From the NCBI GenBank assembly GCA_024697625.1, contig JAILFJ010000046.1, positions 1-60,863 on the forward strand: a stretch of 60,863 nucleotides of DNA. Reading direction: 5' to 3'. The DNA is from Oscillospiraceae bacterium. Lineage in GTDB: Bacteria; Bacillota; Clostridia; Oscillospirales; Oscillospiraceae. The position numbers and the translations under genes are program-made. This document shows positions 52,066-60,423 of this stretch, piece after piece (positions within the stretch are counted from its first letter, which is position 1; every line of letters starts with the position of its first letter). The notes beneath the pieces are model-generated. The model was not told the origin of the DNA. It made no database searches and was given only the letters and a program-made list of their open reading frames with translations.

Positions 52066-54492
52066 ATGTTCAGGAAGCTTCGTGATGCTCTGACCCAAAG
52101 TGAATATCTCCAATGCCAGGATGAGATCCGCAGCGAAAACCGCATGGCAATCCGTCTGCTGGCGATGTCCGGACTGCCGATCAGCATCGCCAACAGCGTG
52201 GTGCAGTGGACGGTGACCGACCGGCATCTCGCGCATATCGGAAGTTTCTTTCTGACAGGCTACTTTCTCCTCATGTTTCTGAGCGAGCGCTTCCTGATCC
52301 CCAGGAACAGCCGCCATACGACGCTGATTTTCTACCTGATGGAAGCGCCGATTCTGATGCTCTCCATTCTGCTCGGGACCGTATGGGACCCCCACTATCA
52401 GGCGACCACCTTTTTCCTGTTTCTGATGGCGCTGCCGGTCTTCCTTCTCGATCAGCCCTGGCGGTCGCTGCTCATCCACTCGGCGTGGACCGTTCTGTTT
52501 ATAAGCCTCTGCGTCCGGTTTAAGGAATCGGATATCGTCAGCATTGATCTTGTCCACGCGCTCGAGTTCTTTCTGTCCGCTACGGTCGTCACCAACGTGG
52601 TCATGCGCATCCGTCTCCGTTCACTGCGGAATCTGCAGGCTTCCAGATATCACCTGACGCATGACCGTATGACCGGCTGCCTCAACCGCTATGCTCTGGC
52701 GGAGGGCACCGAGCGTTACCTGAACCGCCCGCTGTTTCTTGTCTCGGCGGATCTGGACCAGCTGAGCTTTTACAACGATTTTTACGGCCGTGAGACCGGA
52801 GACGCCATGACCATGTTCTTTGCGAATGCGGTGGCCGAATGCTTCGGGACCGGGGATTCCTACCGCTATGCCGGAGACGAGATGCTCTGTGTGAGTATCG
52901 ACACGGACGAGGAGACCTGTCTCACCGGCATCGCGCGCTGCAGAGAGGCGCTGGCCGGCTTCCGCCTGAACGATCGGAAGCTCCCTCTGAACTGCTCCTT
53001 CGGCTATGTCAGCGGCACTCCCCGCACCGCGGAAGAGTTCCGCCAGATGGCACAGCTGGCCGACATCTATGCGCACCGGGTCAAGAAGGACGGCACCGGT
53101 CAGACTCTGGGCGGGCCCTTTGACCTTGAGAAGCTGAAGGCCGGCATCCTCGAGAGCAACATCACAAGCCATGTACACGCACAGGAGATCAACCGCCTGA
53201 CCGGTCTGCCCGGCATGTCCTACTTTATCGCCCGCTCAGACGAGCTTCTCCCCTCTGTGGCCGATCTGTCACAGCATCCGGTGGTAGGGCACTTCAAGCT
53301 GATGCATATGCGGGACTTCAACGACCGCTTTGGCTACGCGCAGGGAGATGCGCTGATCGCCGAGACGGCCGAGCTTCTTCGCACGCATTTCGGAAGCCGG
53401 CTTCTCTGCTACATCACCGGCGGCAAATTCGGGATCCTCTGCTACCAGGCGGAAGCAGAGCCTGCCCTGCGGAGCATCGGGGAGGCGCTTCAGAACTTCC
53501 GCCCGGGCTATCCGGTTTCGTTCAAGGCCGGCTTTTCTCCGTATACGGGTGAAAAGAGCGCCATCTCGCTTCTGGACGAGGCGAAGATCGCCCAGGAGAG
53601 CATTCAGAAAAATCGCTTCCAAGATATCTGTTTCTATGATCAGAAGCTGGACGAGGAGACCCGCTTCCGTCAGTATGTGGTCAGTCATCTGGACGAGGCA
53701 ATCGAAAAGCGATATCTGAAGGTATACTATCAGCCCATCGTCCGCAGCACCAGCCGAAAAGTCTGCAATGAGGAAGCTCTGTCCCGCTGGGATGACCCGA
53801 ACTACGGCTTTCTGATGCCGTACCGCTTTATCCCGCCTCTGGAGGAGAGCGGTCTGATGTACAGGATGAATCTGAATGTCGTGCGGCAGGTGCTGTCGGA
53901 CTTTGCCTACCGGAAGCGGACAGGTCTGCCTGTTGTTCCGGTTGCGGTCAATCTGTCCCGGCGTGACTTTGAACAGTGCGATATGGTTCAGGAGATCACC
54001 GACCTTGTGGATCGCTCCGGTTTTTCAAGGGATCTCATCAAGATCGAGATCACCGAATCCGCTTTCATCTCCAACCAGGAACTGATGCTCCGGGAGATCA
54101 GCCGTTTCCGCAAGAACGGTTTTGAGGTCTGGCTGGACGATTTCGGCAGCGAGTATTCCACCCTGAACCTGCTGCAGGAGGCCGACTTTGATCTGATCAA
54201 GCTGGACATGCACTTCATGCGGAACTTCAGGGAGAACAGCCGAAACTATATCATCGTTTCCGATATTCTTGATATGGCAAAGCGTATGGGAATCACCACT
54301 CTGGCCGAAGGCATCGAGACGGAGGAGCAGTATGCCCTGATAAAGAAGCTCGGCTGCGACAAGCTTCAGGGTTATCTCTTCAACCGGCCGAACAGCCTCT
54401 TCTACATCGAAAAACGTGCCAGGTCGGGGCGCGGCCTGCAGTTTGAAACCCAGGAGCACGCGGATGACTCCGTGTCAGGAGGATCGCCATGA
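52066..54492 (+). CDS. Membrane GGDEF-GGDEF-EAL protein, probable cyclic-di-GMP phosphodiesterase
   Basis: 808 residues. Residues 1-190 hold about six membrane segments forming a sensor. A first GGDEF-like domain (about 205-360) has AGDEM instead of GGDEF (about 270). A second (about 375-525) has GGKFG, also degenerate. The EAL domain (about 540-790) keeps EALSRW, VNLSRRDF, IEITESAF, LDDFGSEYSTL, the Lys in LIKLDMHF, EGIETEEQ and QGYLFNRP, so it should hydrolyse c-di-GMP. The two dead cyclase domains probably bind GTP or mediate control. It overlaps the next gene, an active-looking cyclase, by 4 bases. Confidence 0.9.
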   Translation: MFRKLRDALTQSEYLQCQDEIRSENRMAIRLLAMSGLPISIANSVVQWTVTDRHLAHIGSFFLTGYFLLMFLSERFLIPRNSRHTTLIFYLMEAPILMLSILLGTVWDPHYQATTFFLFLMALPVFLLDQPWRSLLIHSAWTVLFISLCVRFKESDIVSIDLVHALEFFLSATVVTNVVMRIRLRSLRNLQASRYHLTHDRMTGCLNRYALAEGTERYLNRPLFLVSADLDQLSFYNDFYGRETGDAMTMFFANAVAECFGTGDSYRYAGDEMLCVSIDTDEETCLTGIARCREALAGFRLNDRKLPLNCSFGYVSGTPRTAEEFRQMAQLADIYAHRVKKDGTGQTLGGPFDLEKLKAGILESNITSHVHAQEINRLTGLPGMSYFIARSDELLPSVADLSQHPVVGHFKLMHMRDFNDRFGYAQGDALIAETAELLRTHFGSRLLCYITGGKFGILCYQAEAEPALRSIGEALQNFRPGYPVSFKAGFSPYTGEKSAISLLDEAKIAQESIQKNRFQDICFYDQKLDEETRFRQYVVSHLDEAIEKRYLKVYYQPIVRSTSRKVCNEEALSRWDDPNYGFLMPYRFIPPLEESGLMYRMNLNVVRQVLSDFAYRKRTGLPVVPVAVNLSRRDFEQCDMVQEITDLVDRSGFSRDLIKIEITESAFISNQELMLREISRFRKNGFEVWLDDFGSEYSTLNLLQEADFDLIKLDMHFMRNFRENSRNYIIVSDILDMAKRMGITTLAEGIETEEQYALIKKLGCDKLQGYLFNRPNSLFYIEKRARSGRGLQFETQEHADDSVSGGSP

Positions 54493-55568
54493 ATCTGCTG
54501 CATGAATTTCTGAAGCAGGAAGTGCCAAAGAGCAGGAAGGAGCCGCTCCCCTATTATCTGGAGTCCATGAAGCTGAACGACGCCATCCTCTCGCTCTATT
54601 TTGCGCTGATCTCGATTCTGCTTCTGACCGTAAGCGCCCATGTCTTCTGGGTTCCGCTGCTCGCCCTCGCCGCCATGCTCGGAAAGCACTGGCTGATGCG
54701 GAAGCTCTGGTCCATCCGTCTGATTCTCCTGATGCATGCGCTGATTCTCTGGAGCTGGTGCACCTGGTGCATCATCACCTTCGGCTGGGGCTGCGGTGTA
54801 CAGCATTTTCTCCTGCTGATTATTCTGATGTCCTTTTTCTCGGTTTACGAGCCGCCGATGTTCAAGCTCGCCTATTTTCTGATGACGATGGCTGTCCGGC
54901 TTCTGCTGTACGACTACACCCTGTACCACGCCCCCATCATCGCCTTCGACGAACTGCATGCCTTCGTCAACCAGGTGCTCAACAGCATGGCCTTTTACTT
55001 CATTCTGGCGGGCTGCTGCGTGATCTACAGCAGCAACCTGCAGGAGACCATGCGTCAGCTCATGCTGCACAACGAAAGGCTGCAGCGGCAGGCCGAGACC
55101 GATCCCCTGACCAGGCTCTACAACCGGCGCTATATGCTCTTCGAGATGTCGCAGAGCATGGAGTTGAATCCGTCGATGATGTGCTGTGTGGCCATCGCGG
55201 ATATCGACTTTTTCAAGAAAGTCAACGACACCTACGGTCACAACTGCGGCGACTATGTTCTTCGGCAGCTCGCCTCTCTTCTGACCGAGATGAGCCAGGG
55301 CCGCTATACTGTGGCGCGCTGGGGCGGTGAGGAGTTCTGTTTTTTCTTCCCGAATATGAATCTGGACGATGCAGGCGCGCTGATCTGTGACATCTGTGCG
55401 GCTGTCCGCAAGATGGATCTGGAGTTTGAGGGGCATCGCTTCCATATCACGCTGACTGCCGGTGTTGAGGACAACGACTTCCGCTCCTCCCTGGATACGC
55501 TCATCGAGCGGGCGGACCGGAAGCTGTATATGGGCAAGCAGAACGGCCGTGACCAGGTTGTGGTCTGA
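54489..55568 (+). CDS. Membrane diguanylate cyclase (GGEEF)
   Basis: 359 residues. About six membrane segments (residues 30-190), a short coiled linker (MLHNERLQRQAETDPLTRLYNRR) and a complete GGDEF domain with active-site RWGGEEF (about 277-283) and metal site in IADIDFFKKVNDTYGH. It makes c-di-GMP from two GTP. No RxxD inhibitory site is obvious before GGEEF. It is translationally coupled to the phosphodiesterase-like gene, giving a matched synthesis and degradation pair. Confidence 0.92.
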   Translation: MNLLHEFLKQEVPKSRKEPLPYYLESMKLNDAILSLYFALISILLLTVSAHVFWVPLLALAAMLGKHWLMRKLWSIRLILLMHALILWSWCTWCIITFGWGCGVQHFLLLIILMSFFSVYEPPMFKLAYFLMTMAVRLLLYDYTLYHAPIIAFDELHAFVNQVLNSMAFYFILAGCCVIYSSNLQETMRQLMLHNERLQRQAETDPLTRLYNRRYMLFEMSQSMELNPSMMCCVAIADIDFFKKVNDTYGHNCGDYVLRQLASLLTEMSQGRYTVARWGGEEFCFFFPNMNLDDAGALICDICAAVRKMDLEFEGHRFHITLTAGVEDNDFRSSLDTLIERADRKLYMGKQNGRDQVVV

Positions 55569-55581
55569 GCCTCTTTCGGAT

Positions 55582-55650
55582 ACAACGATACAAAGCTCTG
55601 AAACTGCGGATCATCGGTCCGCGATTTCAGAGCTTTTCCGTATCGTTTGT
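55582..55650. terminator. Long terminator hairpin after the cyclase gene
   Basis: A multi-part stem: ACAACGATAC with GTATCGTTTGT outside, and AAGCTCTGAAA with TTTCAGAGCTT plus GCGGA with TCCGC inside. It separates the cyclase from the convergent rdgB operon. The 106 bases up to 55756 hold nothing else recognisable. Confidence 0.75.
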
Positions 55651-55756
55651 CTGTCTGCGCCGGGCATGATCCGGGACAGGACCGGCATGTGCCGGGACTG
55701 TTTCCGCAGAGGCTGTGCCTCAGCGCCGTCCTCCCGCCGCAGTCCGCTGCCGCTGC

Positions 55757-56368
55757 TCAGGCGTTCCGGGGTTTCTCGGTTTGAGCCGGGTCTGCCTCCA
55801 GCTTTCTGACCAGCTCGCGCAGGGCATTGCCGCGGTGGCTGATGGCGTTCTTCTCCTCCGGAGCCAGCTGTGCCGTCGTGCAGCCCCGTTCCGGGAGATA
55901 GAAGAGCGGGTCGTATCCGAAACCGTTTGTTCCGGCCTTCTCTTCTGCAATCACGCCGTAGATGTACCCCTCTGCGGTGAGCTCGCGGCCGTCCGGCCAG
56001 ACAAGCGCCATGGCGCAGGTGAAGTGGGCGGAGCGGTCCTCCGCATGCTCCAGCTTTTTCAGCAGCAGGGCGTTGTTGGCCTCATCGTCTCCATGCACTC
56101 CTGCGAAGCGGGCGGAAAAGACGCCGGGCGCGCCGTCCAGGGCATCCACACAGAGCCCGCTGTCGTCAGCCAGGGCGCAGCAGCCTGAGAGTTCCGCAAT
56201 CTCCCTTGCCTTTTTCTCCGCGTTCTGCAGGAAGGTCTCGCCATCCTCGACGGTCTCATGTTCGATCCCGGCCTCTCGCATGGAGAGGATCTCGCCGAAG
56301 TGATCTCCGAGGATCGCCCGGATCTCCTCCAGCTTATGTGCGTTGTTGCTTGCGATAATCAGTTTCAA
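55757..56368 (-). CDS. rdgB: XTP/dITP diphosphatase (RdgB/HAM1)
   Basis: 203 residues. It removes non-canonical purine nucleotides. LIIASNNAHKLEEIRAIL at the start is the SxNxxK substrate loop, then ALADDSGLCVDALDGAPGVFSARF and GFGYDPLFY, all conserved. It begins with TTG (56368) with a weak GAGAG site. It is the last gene of a three-gene transcript with the VOC protein (12 bases) and the unknown protein. Confidence 0.94.
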   Translation of the reverse strand: MKLIIASNNAHKLEEIRAILGDHFGEILSMREAGIEHETVEDGETFLQNAEKKAREIAELSGCCALADDSGLCVDALDGAPGVFSARFAGVHGDDEANNALLLKKLEHAEDRSAHFTCAMALVWPDGRELTAEGYIYGVIAEEKAGTNGFGYDPLFYLPERGCTTAQLAPEEKNAISHRGNALRELVRKLEADPAQTEKPRNA

Positions 56369-56380
56369 ATCTCTCTCGTC

Positions 56381-56749
56381 TCACTTTCTCGGCGGAATGA
56401 TCTCGATCCAGTAGCCGTCAGGATCCAGGATGAAGTAGATTCCCATGGACGGATTCTCAAAGCAGATGATCCCCATCTCCCGATGCTTCTCATGCGCCGC
56501 GTCAAAATCCTCCGCCACAAAGGCCAGGTGGTACTCGCACTCTCCCAGGTCATAGGCCTCCGTACGGTCCCGCAGCCAGGTCAGCTCCAGGGTGAAGTCG
56601 CTGGTGCCGTCACCGAGAAACACGATGGTAAAGCTGTCGTCCGACGCCTGCTTCCGGCGTACCGGTTTCAGGCCCAGCGCCTCGTCATAGAACTTCAGGC
56701 TGCGTTCCAGATCCAGCACGTTGAAGTTAAAGTGGTTAAAACGAAACAT
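56381..56749 (-). CDS. VOC-superfamily (glyoxalase-like) protein
   Basis: 122 residues. RFNHFNFNVLDLERSLKFYDEALGLKP is the first beta-alpha-beta-beta module of the VOC fold, and YFILDPDGYWIEIIPPRK ends the second. His, Glu (LTLEL-type FTLELTW) and Glu (WIEI) are positioned as in metal-dependent glyoxalase I, so it may detoxify methylglyoxal; other VOC functions cannot be ruled out. GAGGAG lies upstream of the ATG. Confidence 0.88.
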   Translation of the reverse strand: MFRFNHFNFNVLDLERSLKFYDEALGLKPVRRKQASDDSFTIVFLGDGTSDFTLELTWLRDRTEAYDLGECEYHLAFVAEDFDAAHEKHREMGIICFENPSMGIYFILDPDGYWIEIIPPRK

Positions 56750-56761
56750 GGCTCTCTCCTC

Positions 56762-57139
56762 TCAGCCTGCGGCCTCCGTATCCGGTCTGACAAAACCGGT
56801 CGGCACACCGTGGGCGCCGATCGCGGCGAGGGCCTCGTCCATCGCCTTCTCGTTCTCGCTCATATAGTCGGCGAACTCCTTCCCCCCGCGCACAAAGACA
56901 ACCCGGTAGTAGTTGAAGTTCGCCTGTCCGCAGCACATGCGGCTTCTGGTCTCCTGGATGCGGATGAAGGCTCTCTCCAGTCCCTCATAGGGGATAAACC
57001 TTATCTTCAGGCCGTCACGGAAATAGACCCCGAGCGCTCCGACCCGAAGCTTTTCAAAGGTCTGTGCGCTCTCATAGTCGGCACTGACCTCCGGCGAGTC
57101 CACATTCCCGTTCACGCCCGCAAACCGTTTTTCTGCCAT
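56762..57139 (-). CDS. Conserved-looking small protein of unknown function
   Basis: 125 residues, soluble, no signal peptide. It has a CC pair in RMCCGQANFNYYRVV and an acidic helical tail. I do not recognise the family. GGAGGAGG lies 7 bases before the ATG and a good promoter lies upstream, so it is very likely translated. It leads the transcript with the VOC protein and rdgB, each 12 bases apart. Confidence 0.7.
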   Translation of the reverse strand: MAEKRFAGVNGNVDSPEVSADYESAQTFEKLRVGALGVYFRDGLKIRFIPYEGLERAFIRIQETRSRMCCGQANFNYYRVVFVRGGKEFADYMSENEKAMDEALAAIGAHGVPTGFVRPDTEAAG

Positions 57140-57170
57140 ATTCTTTCCTCCTCCGGAAAAATCTGACTGA

Positions 57171-57199
57171 AGTTTATCAGAAAAGGATTGCATCTTCAA
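57171..57199 (-). promoter_or_regulatory. Promoter of the unknown-VOC-rdgB transcript
   Basis: Minus strand TTGAAG (57199-57194), 17 bases, TAAACT (57176-57171). It overlaps the divergent flavodiiron promoter by 12 bases. Confidence 0.6.
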
Positions 57200-57216
57200 C
57201 AGTTTTTTTCTATAAT
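57188..57216 (+). promoter_or_regulatory. Promoter of the flavodiiron protein gene
   Basis: TTGCAT (57188-57193), 17 bases, TATAAT (57211-57216). The two divergent promoters share 57188-57199, so they cannot be occupied at once. Confidence 0.7.
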
Positions 57217-57259
57217 AGCTGCACTGTGTTGTCCGCCCCGCGGACAGAAGGGAGAAACC

Positions 57260-58465
57260 ATGTACTGCACAAGAAATGTTCATGACGATCTGATCTGGGT
57301 CGGCGCAGACGACCGCCGGCTCGTCTGCTTTGAGGGCGTCTACGGCGTCCCCGACGGCGTCAGCTATAATTCCTATCTGCTTCTGGATGAAAAGACCGTC
57401 CTGTTTGATACCTGCGACAGAGCCGTGTCCGATGTCTTCTTTGAGAATGTCTCGCACGCTCTCGGAGGCCGCAGGCTGGACTATCTGCTGATCTCGCACA
57501 TGGAGCCGGATCACGCTGCCACCGCCGAGGGGCTCCTTCTGCGGCATCCCGAGGCGAGGATTCTCTGCAACGCGAAAGAGAAGGCCATGCTGGAGCAGTT
57601 CTTCCCCGGCTTTGACTTTTCCGGGAGGATCGAGCTTGTCAAGGAGGGCGATGTCTTCTCCGCCGGAAAGCATGAGCTCCGCTTCCTGATGGCGCCGATG
57701 GTACACTGGCCGGAGGTCATGATGACCTATGACAGCACATCCCGGACGCTGTTCTCTGCGGACGCCTTCGGTGTTTTCGGTGCGCTGAACGGACGGCTCT
57801 TCGCGGATGAGGCCGACTTCTTCACCGAGAATCTCGGCGAGGCCCGGCGCTACTATACCAACATCGTCGGGAAATACGGCCCTCAGGTCCAGGCTGCGCT
57901 GAAGAAGGTCGCCGCCCTCGAGGTAGAGACCGTCTGCCCGCTCCACGGCTTCGTCTGGCGCAAGGGTTTTGACGCCTTTCTGGAGAAGTACAGGCTCTGG
58001 AGCAGCTATGAGCCGGAAGAGAAGAGTGTGCTGCTGGCCTATGCCTCGGTATACGGCCATACCGAAAACGCCGCCAACATCCTCGCGGCAAAGCTGGTGG
58101 AGCGCGGCGTAAGGGTCCGTATGTATGACACTTCCGTCACCCCCGCAAGCTACATCGTCTCCGACGCCTTCCGCTGCAGCCACCTTGTCTTTGCGGCGAC
58201 GACCTACAATGCGGGCGTCTTTGTCACGATGGAGAACCTGCTCCACGACCTCGCCGCGCACAACCTGCAGAAACGCAAAGTTGCCGTCATTGAGAACGGG
58301 AGCTGGGCGCCCATGAGCGGCAAGGTCATGCGCGAGCTCATCGCGCCGATGAAGAACATCGAGTTTGTCGCCGACAACGTCACGCTGAAGTCCGCCCTCA
58401 GTGAGGGGCAGCTCGCTGCGCTGGAAGCCCTCGCGGATACCATTGCGGCAGATTTGAAAGCCTGA
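57260..58465 (+). CDS. Flavodiiron protein (FprA family, A-type flavoprotein)
   Basis: 401 residues. The N-terminal beta-lactamase-like domain carries the diiron ligands HMEPDH (about 78-83), the His in MVHWPE, the Asp in FSADAFG and the His in PLHGFVW. From about 255 a flavodoxin domain binds FMN (YASVYGHTENAA). It reduces O2 to water or NO to N2O with electrons from rubredoxin, protecting anaerobes. The ATG at 57260 follows AGAAGGGAGA. No rubredoxin gene is adjacent. Confidence 0.95.
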   Translation: MYCTRNVHDDLIWVGADDRRLVCFEGVYGVPDGVSYNSYLLLDEKTVLFDTCDRAVSDVFFENVSHALGGRRLDYLLISHMEPDHAATAEGLLLRHPEARILCNAKEKAMLEQFFPGFDFSGRIELVKEGDVFSAGKHELRFLMAPMVHWPEVMMTYDSTSRTLFSADAFGVFGALNGRLFADEADFFTENLGEARRYYTNIVGKYGPQVQAALKKVAALEVETVCPLHGFVWRKGFDAFLEKYRLWSSYEPEEKSVLLAYASVYGHTENAANILAAKLVERGVRVRMYDTSVTPASYIVSDAFRCSHLVFAATTYNAGVFVTMENLLHDLAAHNLQKRKVAVIENGSWAPMSGKVMRELIAPMKNIEFVADNVTLKSALSEGQLAALEALADTIAADLKA

Positions 58466-58483
58466 CAACATACTGCACGGTTC

Positions 58484-58533
58484 AAAAAAGAGAGATGCCT
58501 GCCCCCAATTTGGGAGAAGCATCTCTCTTTTTT
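58484..58533. terminator. Bidirectional terminator between the flavodiiron gene and the DGR
   Basis: AAAAAAGAGAGATGC (58484-58498) pairs with GCATCTCTCTTTTTT (58519-58533), with an inner CCCAATTTGGG palindrome. A-rich and T-rich ends suit termination on both strands. Confidence 0.9.
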
Positions 58534-58550
58534 ATGCCCGCGGATGATGG

Positions 58551-59591
58551 TCAGCCTCTCTTACGCTCCGTCTTTTCAATTTCATCAGCCTGGTGCATCA
58601 TTTTCCATGTATTTCCATAGCTCATGTAATTCTCGTAGCTCTGAACCGACATACGGACAGTTTCTTCGGTAATCCGTCCGGCTGAATACTCTTCCCGCAG
58701 CTTCCACATCCGATGTTTCCATCGGATTTTGCTTTGCTTCTTCAGCCGCCGTATCACAGCCCCACTCTCCGTAAGACAGTATCGCCAGCCGAGATATTCC
58801 ACACCAGACGTGATCGGGAAAATCTGCGTCTTCGCGTTGAATTCCAGACCGAGCTCTACCAAAAGCGTCCTCATCTCCGTCAACGCATGATTCAGTTCTT
58901 CTTTACTGTGGCTGATCAGAATGCAGTCGTCCATATAGCGGGTGTAGAATTTGATCTGTAGTTTTTCTTTCACCAGTCTGTCCAGCGGATCCAGATAGTA
59001 CAGGGCAAACCACTGGCTGGTCTGGTTGCCCATCGGAATCCCCTTTCCCGGTGAGACTTCATAACTGTCAATGATTCCGAAGAGCATTCGGAGCGTGCGG
59101 TCATCATCAATGACTTCTGCAAGCTGATCTTTCAGAATCTGATGATCGATGCTGTCAAAAAACTTCCGGATATCGCACTTGAGAAAGTAACCGGTCCTGC
59201 CGTGTTTCCGGTAATGCTTAAGCAGAAAGTGATTGAGGCGGTTCATGGCAAAGAGCGTACCCTTCCCTTTACGGCAGGCAGCGTTGTCATAGATCAGATG
59301 GGTCTCAAAATACGGGGCCAGTACATTATCGCATAAGCTGTGCTGGACGATTCGGTCCCGGTAGTGCAACGCATAGATTTCCCGCACTTTCGGGTCGTAT
59401 ATCGTAAAGTGGTAATAGCCGGAGAGCCGGTAACTCTCGCTTCTCAATTCCTCCTGCAATCGGATCAACTGGATTCCCGCATCCATTTCGAACTCTACTA
59501 CTTCTCTTGTCTTACGCTTGCATCTGCGGGAAGCCAGATAGGCCCGGTAAAGGTTCTCAAAGGTGTAGATTTTCTCGTAGTCAAAAATCAC
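58551..59591 (-). CDS. Reverse transcriptase of a diversity-generating retroelement
   Basis: About 346 residues from the GTG at 59591 (GGAAAGA just upstream). All reverse transcriptase blocks are present: KCDIRKFFDSIDH (about 138-150) with the first catalytic Asp, GIPMGNQTSQWFALYYLDP (about 185-203), YTRYMDDCILI with the YMDD pair (about 217-222) and VEYLGWRYCLTESGAV. The GNxTSQ motif is characteristic of DGR enzymes. There is no maturase or HNH domain as in group II introns. The enzyme copies the template-repeat RNA with errors at adenines. The open frame continues upstream to a GTG at 59750, but that stretch looks like the RNA spacer found between template repeat and enzyme gene. An Avd-like gene and a template repeat lie upstream. 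Confidence 0.9.
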   Translation of the reverse strand: MIFDYEKIYTFENLYRAYLASRRCKRKTREVVEFEMDAGIQLIRLQEELRSESYRLSGYYHFTIYDPKVREIYALHYRDRIVQHSLCDNVLAPYFETHLIYDNAACRKGKGTLFAMNRLNHFLLKHYRKHGRTGYFLKCDIRKFFDSIDHQILKDQLAEVIDDDRTLRMLFGIIDSYEVSPGKGIPMGNQTSQWFALYYLDPLDRLVKEKLQIKFYTRYMDDCILISHSKEELNHALTEMRTLLVELGLEFNAKTQIFPITSGVEYLGWRYCLTESGAVIRRLKKQSKIRWKHRMWKLREEYSAGRITEETVRMSVQSYENYMSYGNTWKMMHQADEIEKTERKRG

Positions 59592-59829
59592 AATTCTTTC
59601 CGTTTCTGTTTCACGAAACCGCTCGGGGGATGCACGATCGGAAATTGCTATGACCGCGCATCCCAAAAGGCATTGCGAAAGCCGCTGATCAACGGCGTCC
59701 GGGCCTCCGTCGGCATGTTTTTCCGAGGGGGCTTTCTCCGTTCTGTTCACCGGAGAGAACCTTCATCCCTGCGAAAGGGAACGGTATTCCTTTCCTTTCC
59801 CATGCACTGGCTGCCGTTCGCACGGACAG
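59592..59829 (-). other. Spacer between template repeat and reverse transcriptase
   Basis: About 240 bases. The reading frame of the enzyme is open through most of it (from GTG 59750, which overlaps the stop of the template-repeat frame as GTGA), but the encoded residues resemble no reverse transcriptase N terminus. In characterised DGRs the RNA just downstream of the template is needed for priming cDNA synthesis, which would fit this place. Confidence 0.45.
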
Positions 59830-60007
59830 ACTTCCGGCAAATCGGGAAAGCGGGGCGCGCCGAGTTGTTGTCGTTGTTCACATTGTTGCTGTTGTCAAGG
59901 AAACCACCGGTATTCACATTTTCAGCGTTGTTCTGATTCTTACCGGGCGACCGCAGCCACCACCCATACAATACCGTACCCGAATAACGCCCTGGCTGAG
60001 CGTTCAT
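59830..60007 (-). other. DGR template repeat (adenine-rich, Asn-studded)
   Basis: Read on the minus strand the frame from ATG 60007 gives YGWWLRSPGKNQNNAENV and, further on, NNDNNSARPAF. Between Lys at 59941 and Ser at 59861, 12 of 27 residues are asparagine, coded by 8 AAC and 4 AAT codons. A template repeat uses AAY codons at the positions that become variable after adenine mutagenesis. WWLRSPG...ARPAF is the frame of DUF6273/FGE-like ligand-binding targets. An already diversified variable repeat would show Tyr, Ser, Asp and others here, not almost only Asn. The exact edges need alignment with the variable repeat; the adenine-rich core is 59861-59941. Confidence 0.88.
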
Positions 60008-60015
60008 TCCTGTAT

Positions 60016-60423
60016 TTATATCTTCTTTTCTTTCGTCGCTGTGTAACGTCGCAGATCACTGTTCATCCACGCTCCCAGCATATTCAGCGTGTCATAGGCA
60101 TGCCGGCAGATCTGCTCATACTGCTTTGGCTGGATCGCCCCCTGCTCCATGGAAACCTGCGCCACATAGACCAAGAGCTTCAATCGCGACATAGCTTTCC
60201 TCTGGTGCTCCCTACGCTGGATCAAAGCGGATTTGTTCTCTGGTTTGATAAAGATGTCATTTGCGAAGTAGAGTTCCTCGATAATATCCAAGGTATAATT
60301 CTGCAGTCGTCCGATCAGGGAGAAGCGAAACTGCTTCGGCGACTTTTGAGTGATGGTCATGATATAGGAGCATAGGTTTTTTGCAAAGGTAATAACCTGA
60401 AGTTCAAATTGTGGTGAAGCCAT
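60016..60423 (-). CDS. avd: Avd-like DGR accessory protein (four-helix bundle)
   Basis: 135 residues, predicted almost entirely helical, basic. FAKNLCSYIMTITQKSPKQFRFSLIGRLQNY and the later YVAQVSMEQGAIQPKQYEQI fit the four-helix-bundle (S23-like) proteins that act as Avd in DGRs. Avd forms a pentamer that binds the reverse transcriptase and template RNA. It is encoded directly before the template repeat, and its ATG overlaps the stop of the 85-residue gene (ATGA). Confidence 0.85.
   Translation of the reverse strand: MASPQFELQVITFAKNLCSYIMTITQKSPKQFRFSLIGRLQNYTLDIIEELYFANDIFIKPENKSALIQRREHQRKAMSRLKLLVYVAQVSMEQGAIQPKQYEQICRHAYDTLNMLGAWMNSDLRRYTATKEKKI

Noticed and set aside
57140-58522. Upstream extension of the 125-residue unknown protein to 586 residues
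   Set aside because: The extra 461 residues are antisense to the flavodiiron gene; a strong ribosome site and promoter support the start at 57139.
58551-59750. Group II intron or retron as explanation for the reverse transcriptase
   Set aside because: No maturase or HNH domain, no intron domain V-like RNA and no msr/msd structure seen. GNxTSQ motif, Avd-like neighbour and Asn-rich template point to a DGR.
59747-60007. The 86-residue frame as an ordinary protein gene
   Set aside because: The Asn run from AAC/AAT codons and the WWLRSPG...ARPAF frame are those of a DGR template; translation is possible but not needed.
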